A DNA stretch of 5,212 bases from Deltaproteobacteria bacterium (GTDB taxonomy: Bacteria; Desulfobacterota; Binatia; UBA9968). The stretch covers positions 1-5,212 of the forward strand of contig JAHKKJ010000317.1 in NCBI GenBank assembly GCA_020027655.1, in the 5' to 3' direction. Below the pieces are notes generated by a model that worked only from the letters and a program-made list of their open reading frames with translations, did not search any database and was not told the origin of the DNA. This document shows, one piece after another, positions 1-5,212 of this stretch. Each line of letters opens with the position of its first letter. The first letter of the stretch is position 1. The position numbers and the translations under genes are program-made.

Positions 1-1169
1 GCCGCGCGCTCACCCTCGTTTTCTCCACAAGCGTCGCCCTCGTCATGGGCGTCAATTTCATTCAGCCCGCCCTGCCCGCGCTCACGCAGCCATTCGGGAT
101 CAGCGACGCCGCCCTGGGGTTGGTGATGACCATGTTGACTGCGCCGGCAATTTTTTTGGCGCCGGTGTTCGGCGCCGTGGCCGATCTCTTTGGACGGCGG
201 TTGCTTCTGGCCTGGGGACTCATACTTTACGGAATTTTCGGCGCGGCCATGGCCTTCGCTCCAACTTTCACCTGGCTGCTCTTCTTCCGGGCCATCCAGG
301 GCGTCGCCTATAGCGCCGTGATCCCGCTGACCATCGTTTTAATCGGTGATCTGCTCGAAGGAGACAAGGAGATCGGCGGCCAAGGGCTGAAGGTTTTTTT
401 GGATCGCGTAGGATATTTGGTTCTTCCCCCTATTGGCGGCCTGCTAGCGACGATTGCCTGGTATTGGCCGTTCACCTGCTATTTTTTGACTGTCCCTCTT
501 GGGATTGCGGCGTTTTTCTGGATGCCCGAGACCAAAGGACATAGGATTAACGGCGCCAAAGGCTACCTTGGAGACGTCATGCGTCTCACCCGCCATCCGC
601 GGCTCCTCATCGCTTTTTCAGCTGGCTTTTTGAGATTTTTTCTGGACTATGGGTTCCTGACCTACTTCCCCCTCTTCCTCGTGCGCACCCAAGGAATCTC
701 GACTGCGACTGCGGGGCTCCTTTACATCTTTTTTTCTGTCGGCGCCATGATTACGTCGAGCCAGGCGGGGCGGCTGGCAGCAGGGCGCGAAAAAACGCAT
801 CTACTATTCGTCGCTTTTCTGATTAGCGGGCTGGCGGTAATCGCCGTCCCTTTTACTCCCGGTGTCTGGCTGACCGGTGCTGCGTTGTTCTTCTACGGGC
901 TGGCCAACGGCGTGATCTCACCGATGCAGAAAAGTCTTTTGACCCAAAATGCACCGGCGGAATTGCGCGGCGGCATCGTCTCCTTTGATCGGCTGATCCA
1001 GCAGGTCTCTAAAACGACCTCGACCTCCATCGTGGGTTTGCTGCTCATATCGGCCAATCTGTCGACGATTTTTTGGTTTCTGGGAATTCTTTCTTTTATT
1101 AGTGTCGGTCTAATGGCCTGTCTATTGCCAAGACAAAAGCCAGTCGTGTCCAGCCCAAGTGTATCCTAG
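1..1169 (+). CDS. MFS transporter, 5' end outside the window
   Basis: Proton-linked secondary transporter of the major facilitator superfamily in the inner membrane, probably a drug/metabolite efflux type; the substrate cannot be read from sequence. About 388 residues are visible, rich in hydrophobic segments and compatible with the usual 12 helices. Motif A (GAVADLFGRR, about 171-200) sits in the loop between helices 2 and 3. A motif-B-like RAIQGVAYSAVIP follows at about 288-326. The PET motif ending the first half (WMPETKG) is near 520-540. The reading frame is open to the left edge, and the first ATG in the window (45) lies inside the first helix (LVFSTSVALVMGVNF). The true start is therefore upstream, probably by only 10-20 residues given a family length near 400. 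The stop is TAG at 1167-1169. The family call is firm; the substrate is unknown. Confidence 0.93.
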   Translation, partial: RALTLVFSTSVALVMGVNFIQPALPALTQPFGISDAALGLVMTMLTAPAIFLAPVFGAVADLFGRRLLLAWGLILYGIFGAAMAFAPTFTWLLFFRAIQGVAYSAVIPLTIVLIGDLLEGDKEIGGQGLKVFLDRVGYLVLPPIGGLLATIAWYWPFTCYFLTVPLGIAAFFWMPETKGHRINGAKGYLGDVMRLTRHPRLLIAFSAGFLRFFLDYGFLTYFPLFLVRTQGISTATAGLLYIFFSVGAMITSSQAGRLAAGREKTHLLFVAFLISGLAVIAVPFTPGVWLTGAALFFYGLANGVISPMQKSLLTQNAPAELRGGIVSFDRLIQQVSKTTSTSIVGLLLISANLSTIFWFLGILSFISVGLMACLLPRQKPVVSSPSVS

Positions 1170-1200
1170 GCTGCTGAAAGAGACTCAGGACAGTTCATGC

Positions 1201-1276
1201 TTCGACTAAAGCTCAGCACGAACGGTTAATGCTTTGCATTGCTAATACCAAGCCGATCGCCCTGAGCGCCGTCGAA
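1201..1276. repeat. REP-like imperfect inverted repeat
   Basis: The left arm is 1201-1225 and the right arm 1253-1276. Reverse-complementing the right arm gives TTCGAC-GGC-GCTCAG-GGCGATCGG, against TTCGAC-TAAA-GCTCAG-CACGAACGG on the left. Both 6-bp blocks and the terminal CGG match. A second, nested stem is present: AGCCGAT at 1251-1257 pairs perfectly with ATCGGCT at 1288-1294, and AGCGC (1265-1269) pairs with GCGCT (1281-1285). From general knowledge, sequences of the TTCGAC...GCTCAG...CGAACGG type occur as dispersed intergenic palindromes in many bacterial genomes. Whether this genome has many copies cannot be seen here. Confidence 0.7.
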
Positions 1277-1304
1277 GGGTGCGCTGAATCGGCTCGCTTC
1301 CGTT

Positions 1305-1371
1305 GGCTTTATGGCTTATAGCGTATGGCGTATGCTTCCAACTATATGCCATAAGCTATCAGCCCTATGCC
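1305..1371. repeat. Head-to-head cluster of degenerate 7-bp repeats (RGCNTAT)
   Basis: On the plus strand the units run ggctttat (1305-1312, one extra base), ggcttat (1313-1319), agcgtat (1320-1326) and ggcgtat (1327-1333). After a 10-bp centre (1334-1343), four contiguous 7-bp blocks follow whose minus-strand reading is ggcatat (1344-1350), agcttat (1351-1357), ggctgat (1358-1364) and ggcatag (1365-1371). Each half is thus about four units of a degenerate RGCNTAT heptad, and the halves are in opposite orientation, so the whole can fold as an imperfect hairpin. It lies just beyond the 3' end of the CDF gene. Confidence 0.72.
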
Positions 1372-1390
1372 ATTTCGGGTTAATCGGTCG

Positions 1391-2263
1391 TCAGAACGCT
1401 TTGAACTCTTTTTCCTCGCGGCTTTCGGTTTCCAATTGAATCGTGGTGTGCTCGATATTGAAGCGCTCCTTGAGTGTGTCCTCGATGCCGTTAAGGACCT
1501 GATGAAAATCGCCGCCGTTTTCTACCACAGCGTGAGCGCTTAGAGTAAAGATGTCCGAGGTAACCGCCCAGACGTGCAGATCATGCACCTTGCTGACTCC
1601 CTCCACCCCTTCGAGCGCTTGTTGAACGTCTTCGAGCCGGATGCCTTTTGGAACGGCCTGCATTAGCACACTGAAAGATTCTTTGATCAGATTCCAGGAA
1701 GAGTGGAGAATCAGAAGCCCAATAAGAATGCTAATCAGTGGGTCGGCAACATACCAACCGGTGAACAGCATAATCAGACTCGCCGCAATGGCTCCGACAG
1801 AGCCCAAGGCATCGCTCACAATGTGCAAGAAAGCTCCGCGGAGATTGAGATTATGATGGTGTGAACCGTATAGGATGCCAGCGGCAACAATATTCACGAG
1901 CAAGCCCAGCAACGCTACGATCATCATACCGTAGCTCTCAACCGCGGGCGGATCGAGGAAGCGGTTATAGGCGGCGGCAAAAATGACTCCAACAATTAAC
2001 CATAACGTGAGGCCGTTAAGTAGCGCGGCTAATATTTCCACCCGATGATAACCGTAGGTGCTGCTGACGGTTGCCGGCCGTTTGGCTATCCGGAAAGCAA
2101 ACAGACTCAATGCCAAAGCCGCGATGTCGGACAGCATATGGCCGGCATCCGACAAGAGGGCCAGGCTATTGGTCAAAAAACCGCCGATCAGCTCGGCAAA
2201 AAAATAGACACAGCTGATGGCCAGTGCGAGTTTCAATCGTAATGTTTCGGTATGCCGCTCCAC
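1391..2263 (-). CDS. Cation diffusion facilitator, CzcD/ZitB-like zinc exporter
   Basis: Inner-membrane antiporter that exports Zn2+ (possibly also Co2+ or Cd2+) in exchange for protons. It has 290 residues and six predicted helices. The transport-site residues are H42 and D46 in helix 2 (SDAGHMLSD) and H147 and D151 in helix 5 (HIVSDALGS). This His-Asp/His-Asp set is typical of zinc-selling CzcD/ZitB members, as opposed to the all-Asp helix 2 of FieF/YiiP. YGYHRVE at 70-76 is a family signature. The histidine-rich loop is minimal (HHH, 135-137). The cytoplasmic ferredoxin-like domain begins near 205 and contains VHDLHVWAVTSD (226-237). The start is GTG at 2261-2263; no other start lies between it and the in-frame TGA upstream, and the ribosome binding site is weak. 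It lies 77 bp after mltA on the same strand, so co-transcription is possible. Confidence 0.93.
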   Translation of the reverse strand: MERHTETLRLKLALAISCVYFFAELIGGFLTNSLALLSDAGHMLSDIAALALSLFAFRIAKRPATVSSTYGYHRVEILAALLNGLTLWLIVGVIFAAAYNRFLDPPAVESYGMMIVALLGLLVNIVAAGILYGSHHHNLNLRGAFLHIVSDALGSVGAIAASLIMLFTGWYVADPLISILIGLLILHSSWNLIKESFSVLMQAVPKGIRLEDVQQALEGVEGVSKVHDLHVWAVTSDIFTLSAHAVVENGGDFHQVLNGIEDTLKERFNIEHTTIQLETESREEKEFKAF

Positions 2264-2340
2264 GTCTGCAAAGGTTACTCTGCCCGAGGAATTCGCTCAA
2301 GAGGTCAGGGCTTCCGATATTTGACGGGCGACGTTAGCGG

Positions 2341-3570
2341 CTATCTCTCGATAGAAGAAGCCGCGGACGGATTTTTTAACGATAGGAAATAAAGTTTCCC
2401 CGGCCTATTCATATAACCGGCCCCGGCTTCGGCCTCGAAGCCAGTGCCGAAGTAAAGATCGGCGCGCTGCGGACCGCGGATCGCGCCGCCGGTATCCTGA
2501 TTCAGAACAAAACGAGAAAAGGGCTGCCAACCCACCAACTGACCTGCGGCATCGAGAACGGGCCTTTCTGTAAAGATGAAAGCCAGCGCGCCTTTGGGAA
2601 AGAGCCGCGCATCGGTGGCGATGGATCGGCCGGGTGTAAGCGGCACTTCGAGATTTCCCAGGGGACCTTCCTCTAAGAAGCGGAAAAAGACGTAGCTTTC
2701 GTTATAAGAAAAAATTTCGTTTCGCTCCTCCGGATAATCTAATAGATATCGTCGCAAGCGTTGCATCGACATCTCTTCCTGCGGGATCTTGCCGCGGTCG
2801 ATCAGCAATCGTCCGATGCTTCGATAGGGTCTGCCATTGGCGCCGGCATAGCCGATGAGAAGGCGCCGGCCATCTTCTAACTGCAGAATGCCGGAGCCTT
2901 GTATGTGGAGAAAAAAAAGATCGATGGGATTTTTCACCCAGGCAATCTCATAACCCCGTCCGCGGAGAGATCCCAATTCATCGATTTCACGCCGGGAATA
3001 GTAAGGCACGAATTCCTCTCGTTGAAGACGGCCGATCATTTTCTCCGATGTTTGTGACGGCTGAAGGTTTACTCGCTCAGTCACGATCAAGTCGGCCGGC
3101 ATCCTGTAAATCGGATAGGCGTACTCCGGCGTTGGCGCCAAACTCCCTTCTATCACCGGCTGGTAATAGCCGGTGAACAAGACCGTCTCCAACCTAGAAT
3201 CGACGGATGACGGGATGAGGTCGAATCGATTGCTGAAGTCTCGCATCCAGCACTCTCGGCAGTCCCAATTGTCGAAAGATTTCTCAAAAGCCAGCAGGGA
3301 ATCCAAAACTTCGCCAGCGGTAAAGCGCCGGGGTTGCTCCCCGACAATCCGATCGGGCGGCAGTTTCTCCAAGTAGGAGACGCTGCGGCGTAGCGCCATG
3401 TGAAGCGATTCCCGGTCAAGGTCGTCGGTGAGGGACGGCATAACCGAAACCGGCGCCCGCCCGGTAGTGCATGCAGCGGAGGCAAGCGCAAAGTAGAGGA
3501 CCACGACCAACGTTTGAAGCAGCGCCCTGCATCTCTTGCACCGATTCTTTACTTGATACAAACTCTTCAC
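2341..3570 (-). CDS. mltA: Membrane-bound lytic murein transglycosylase A
   Basis: Periplasmic enzyme that cleaves the MurNAc-GlcNAc bond of peptidoglycan to leave 1,6-anhydro-MurNAc, acting in wall turnover. It has 409 residues, slightly longer than E. coli MltA. A basic start and hydrophobic stretch (17-33) form an export signal ending in ASAAC, with Cys34 a possible lipid site. The MltA domain spans roughly 130-300: LFTGYYQP (131-138), FFLHIQGSG (219-227), LIGYAGANGRPY (238-249) and SYVFFR (292-297). The C-terminal 3D domain holds VPLTPGRSIA (309-318), QDTGGAIRG (358-366) and DLYFG (371-375). Asp359 aligns with the catalytic Asp308 of E. coli MltA, and Asp371 is also conserved. The start is GTG at 3568-3570; the in-frame TGA shortly upstream leaves only TTG at 3559-3561 as an alternative. 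The identity is secure; the start and lipidation are less so. Confidence 0.95.
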   Translation of the reverse strand: MKSLYQVKNRCKRCRALLQTLVVVLYFALASAACTTGRAPVSVMPSLTDDLDRESLHMALRRSVSYLEKLPPDRIVGEQPRRFTAGEVLDSLLAFEKSFDNWDCRECWMRDFSNRFDLIPSSVDSRLETVLFTGYYQPVIEGSLAPTPEYAYPIYRMPADLIVTERVNLQPSQTSEKMIGRLQREEFVPYYSRREIDELGSLRGRGYEIAWVKNPIDLFFLHIQGSGILQLEDGRRLLIGYAGANGRPYRSIGRLLIDRGKIPQEEMSMQRLRRYLLDYPEERNEIFSYNESYVFFRFLEEGPLGNLEVPLTPGRSIATDARLFPKGALAFIFTERPVLDAAGQLVGWQPFSRFVLNQDTGGAIRGPQRADLYFGTGFEAEAGAGYMNRPGKLYFLSLKNPSAASSIER

Positions 3571-3572
3571 CG

Positions 3573-3941
3573 GTGGATAAAAACGGAATCAGGGAAGAAG
3601 TCGCGCGCGTTCTCGACAAGCTCCCCAGGCAGTTTCGTAAGCAGCTGCACAACGTTGAAGTTGTGGTCGAGGAGCGGCCCGGGGAAGAGCTTTTTCTCGA
3701 CGCAGGACTCGACCCCGAATACGACACGCTTTATGGGCTCTACCAAGGCGTCCCGCTACCCGATCGCTCCAGCCTTTACCCGCCCATTTTACCAGACAAA
3801 ATCACAATTTTCTCGGAGCCTCTGCTGCGGGATTTTCCCGACCCGGACGAGTTGCGCGAGCAAATTCGCACCACCGTGCTGCACGAGATCGCCCACTACT
3901 TCGGATTTGACGACGATGAAATCGATAAGCTGGGGTACTAG
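3573..3941 (+). CDS. Zincin-like metallopeptidase family protein (PF06262 type)
   Basis: Small soluble protein of 122 residues with a zinc-protease signature. HEIAHYFG at 104-111 gives the HExxH core (H104, E105, H108), followed by the GxxD spacing that makes D114 the likely third ligand, and it ends in the typical LGY. Other family-like stretches are YGLYQGVPL (54-62) and PDKITIF (74-80). The family is widespread, short (about 115-140 residues) and cytoplasmic; its natural substrate is not established. I chose GTG at 3573-3575 because the protein then begins, as relatives do, just before the EEVARVLDKLP helix. An ATG at 3471 would add 34 residues that are antisense to the mltA signal-peptide region and look non-protein-like. 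It diverges from mltA with almost no gap and shows no Shine-Dalgarno sequence. The family call is good; the start is moderately sure. Confidence 0.85.
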   Translation: MDKNGIREEVARVLDKLPRQFRKQLHNVEVVVEERPGEELFLDAGLDPEYDTLYGLYQGVPLPDRSSLYPPILPDKITIFSEPLLRDFPDPDELREQIRTTVLHEIAHYFGFDDDEIDKLGY

Positions 3942-3955
3942 ACAGACAAGCCTCT

Positions 3956-4615
3956 CTACCGAGGAAAGGACTCTACAGCAAGCTTCCTAGCAAGAGATTG
4001 AAAATATTCCTGAACCTCCTCAAGCGAAATAGGAGCAATCATGAAGTCGGGGACCTTAGAAAGCCTGAAATCGGACAAGAGATAAGCCACCATCGCTTTT
4101 GAAACGCCTGCGTCTTTCTGCTGGGCTGGCTGGATAAACTTTTCCAATGGATATCCGGCGCGTGCGAGGAAATAGAGGTCGATATAATCTTTGATCTCTG
4201 CCCGGCTAACTACCGTACAAACCTTATTCGCAGCAATATCATCCAATGTATCCACTACGATTCCGTCAAATCCATTTTTTACTTGTGATATCTGTGGGAC
4301 TATCTCTTTAACGAAGTCTACAATGACCGATTCCTCTTTCCGGGAAAGCCGATAACGATGAAACTGAGGCGCGGTCTGGAGCGAAGCAACCGAGGCACTT
4401 AACCTTGTTCCGGTATCGGCCACATAGAGAGGCACGCGGTCGAAGGCATCACTGTCCAACGTGAACAGATCCAAATCTTCGGAATAGCGGTGTTGAAGAT
4501 AAAAGGCGCTTAGGGCTGTCCTCCCGGTTAAGAAAAAGGGCGGAGCCCCCTGGAAAAAAAAAGACAAAAAGTCCCGCTGCAAGGCGGAGAGGATATCTTT
4601 AGCTGATAAGGCCAT
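3956..4615 (-). CDS. AbiEii/AbiGii-type nucleotidyltransferase, probable toxin of a two-gene module
   Basis: Member of the DNA polymerase beta-like nucleotidyltransferase superfamily, PF08843 type; relatives transfer nucleotides to RNA targets and act as toxins or abortive-infection effectors. It has 219 residues. The active-site region is LTGRTALSAFYL (29-40) followed by HRYSEDLDLF (42-51), with D47 and D49 as metal ligands. IVDFVKE carries the likely third carboxylate, D100. The family pattern DDIAANK (125-131) then R138 and KDYIDLYF (142-149) is present, including K131 and D146. A longer reading from 4735 is open, but ATG 4613-4615 is preferred: the protein starts there like its relatives, and the extension is out-of-frame sequence of the upstream gene. 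That gene ends inside this start (17-bp overlap), and no Shine-Dalgarno is visible, which suggests translational coupling. All key residues look intact. Toxicity is inferred, not shown. Confidence 0.85.
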   Translation of the reverse strand: MALSAKDILSALQRDFLSFFFQGAPPFFLTGRTALSAFYLQHRYSEDLDLFTLDSDAFDRVPLYVADTGTRLSASVASLQTAPQFHRYRLSRKEESVIVDFVKEIVPQISQVKNGFDGIVVDTLDDIAANKVCTVVSRAEIKDYIDLYFLARAGYPLEKFIQPAQQKDAGVSKAMVAYLLSDFRLSKVPDFMIAPISLEEVQEYFQSLARKLAVESFPR

Positions 4616-4874
4616 GTTCGCGCCACGTAGCGTAAAAGAACTCCCAGAACCTTTTCTTCCGTCCCAGTTTCGGGCGAAGTCTTTCCCAATGAGAGGCCAG
4701 AAACATCGGAGAGAGATAATCCCAGACTTCTTCAAATCGTGCTTCTCTCAAGATCTTGGCCGCGTAATAAAGACGCTCTTCCCCGTTTCGACCATCCAAA
4801 AGTTTCTTGAGATCGTCTCGAGTAAGCGGTTCATCCCACAAAAAATTGGGTCTGTCAGTCAGCCCGTGAATCAT
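4599..4874 (-). CDS. Small protein of unknown family, candidate antitoxin/partner of the nucleotidyltransferase
   Basis: A 91-residue, charged, predicted mostly alpha-helical protein; I cannot assign it to a named family. An aromatic N-terminal patch (FLWDEPLT, 11-18) leads into DLKKLLDGRNGEERLYYAAK (21-40). A second helix, ILREARFEEVWDYLSP (41-56), follows, and then a basic-aromatic tail with GRKKRFWEFF (71-80). It has no signal peptide, membrane helix or recognisable helix-turn-helix. It starts at ATG 4872-4874; the in-frame TAG four codons upstream fixes the start. Its last codons and TAA (CATGGCCTTATCAGCTAA) overlap the next gene's ATG by 17 bp. Gene order, size and overlap match the upstream partner of AbiEii-like toxins, so an antitoxin role is the leading inference. 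A structural adaptor or target-recognition role is also possible. Confidence 0.72.
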   Translation of the reverse strand: MIHGLTDRPNFLWDEPLTRDDLKKLLDGRNGEERLYYAAKILREARFEEVWDYLSPMFLASHWERLRPKLGRKKRFWEFFYATWREHGLIS

Positions 4875-4964
4875 ATTGTCATGCTACCATTATTTCCCCA
4901 GGCCTTAAACTCGCTATCAAGCACTTCGGGCAGCTACTGAGTCTCGGCCTAAATCTCCTTCTTG

Positions 4965-5212
4965 TTAATCCCTGATGTCCTGTAAAAACCACTCCGTCGG
5001 CAGCTCCCGGCCCAGTCCTTTCTCCTTGGCCAAGTGATAAACTTTCCCGGCGCATGCGGCGAACTGAAGTCCCTGCGTGCCGGCATTGATGAAAAAAGTA
5101 ATCTGCTTGTCAGTGGTTCTTCCCGCAACCTTGCCGGCTCTAAAGTCCATGAAATATTTAAAGTGGTCGCCTCTGTAGTTGTCCACCACGGGATTGGGAA
5201 TCCGACTCCTTT
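4965..5212 (-). CDS. Ornithine cyclodeaminase/mu-crystallin family protein, C-terminal part only
   Basis: The 3' end of a gene whose start lies beyond the right edge; 81 residues are visible and the frame is open to the window end. The stretch GKVAGRTTDKQITFF, then NAGTQGLQFAACAGKVY and AKEKGLGRELP, matches the C-terminal NAD(P)-binding part of the ornithine cyclodeaminase/mu-crystallin family, where GRT-D-ITLF and a final helix of the AKEKGLG type recur. Family members include ornithine cyclodeaminase, alanine dehydrogenase and ketimine/imine reductases, and the reaction cannot be chosen from this fragment. GTG 5187-5189 is a possible but false start, because the preceding residues (RSRIPNPV) fit the family. 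The stop is TAA at 4965-4967. The gene lies 90 bp upstream of the small-protein/nucleotidyltransferase pair on the same strand. Confidence 0.82.
   Translation of the reverse strand, partial: RSRIPNPVVDNYRGDHFKYFMDFRAGKVAGRTTDKQITFFINAGTQGLQFAACAGKVYHLAKEKGLGRELPTEWFLQDIRD

Larger units (their letters stand above)
1170..1390. other. Non-coding intergenic region carrying repeats
   Basis: This stretch separates the 3' ends of the convergent MFS and CDF genes. I see no credible gene or RNA here. It is largely made of two repeat structures (described separately): a REP-like inverted pair in the left half and a head-to-head heptad cluster in the right half. There is no classical GC stem followed by a T run for either gene, so if transcription stops here it may do so through these stems. 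Confidence 0.7.

Noticed and set aside
45..47. ATG at 45 as the start of the MFS gene
   Set aside because: It lies in the middle of the first transmembrane helix, and the frame stays open with hydrophobic residues to the window edge.
3416..3727. Minus-strand open frame of 103 codons spanning the mltA/zincin junction
   Set aside because: Low-complexity Ser/Arg-rich translation, antisense to the zincin gene and out of frame with mltA.
3951..3964. CCTC/GAGG inverted repeat between the convergent zincin and nucleotidyltransferase stops, as a terminator
   Set aside because: Only a 4-bp stem with no T run on either strand; it is not distinguishable from chance.
3400..3990. Long plus-strand open frame (196 codons) over the mltA 5' end and the zincin gene
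   Set aside because: It is Ser/Thr/Arg-rich with no recognisable motifs, and it overlaps two strongly supported genes in other frames.
4889..4920. Possible promoter for the 91-aa gene (TTGATA with an A/T-rich AATAAT on the minus strand)
   Set aside because: The spacer is 19-20 bp, too long for a standard sigma-70 promoter, and the -10 match is poor.
4614..4940. Plus-strand open frame of 108 codons opposite the 91-aa gene
   Set aside because: The antisense translation has no family features; the minus-strand pair has the better gene structure and overlap.
4953..4960. Strong Shine-Dalgarno-like AAGGAGAT on the minus strand just after the cyclodeaminase-family stop
   Set aside because: No start codon follows at a usable distance; the next codons run into TAG, and the 91-aa gene begins about 80 bases further on.

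Overview
The window looks like ordinary chromosome from a diderm (Gram-negative type) bacterium. The main evidence is an MltA-type lytic transglycosylase with an export signal, which only makes sense with a thin periplasmic murein layer. GC content is moderate and GTG starts are frequent. The dispersed intergenic repeats and the gene mix would suit an uncultured Deltaproteobacteria-grade or NC10-like soil or groundwater lineage, but no marker gene is present and that placement is a low-confidence guess.

Layout. At the left edge, on the plus strand, is an MFS permease whose first codons lie outside the window (to 1169). A non-coding stretch (1170-1390) holds two repeat structures: a REP-like inverted pair and a cluster of degenerate 7-bp units arranged head to head. 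Next, on the minus strand, come mltA (2341-3570) and, 77 bp downstream, a zinc-type CDF efflux pump (1391-2263). They may share a transcript. Divergent from mltA is a small zincin-like metallopeptidase (3573-3941); the best start codons of the two genes are only 2 bp apart. It converges, across 14 bp, on a minus-strand two-gene cassette (3956-4874). That cassette encodes an AbiEii-type nucleotidyltransferase preceded by a 91-aa protein of unknown family that overlaps it by 17 bp. At the right edge is the C-terminal part of an ornithine cyclodeaminase/mu-crystallin family protein on the minus strand.

The genes do not form one pathway. Most are housekeeping or transport functions: cell-wall turnover, metal and solute efflux, and an NAD(P)-dependent enzyme. 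The item most worth pursuing is the nucleotidyltransferase cassette. It has the gene order and overlap of a toxin-antitoxin pair, but its small partner does not look like the winged-helix AbiEi antitoxin. The head-to-head heptad repeat is the most unusual non-coding feature.
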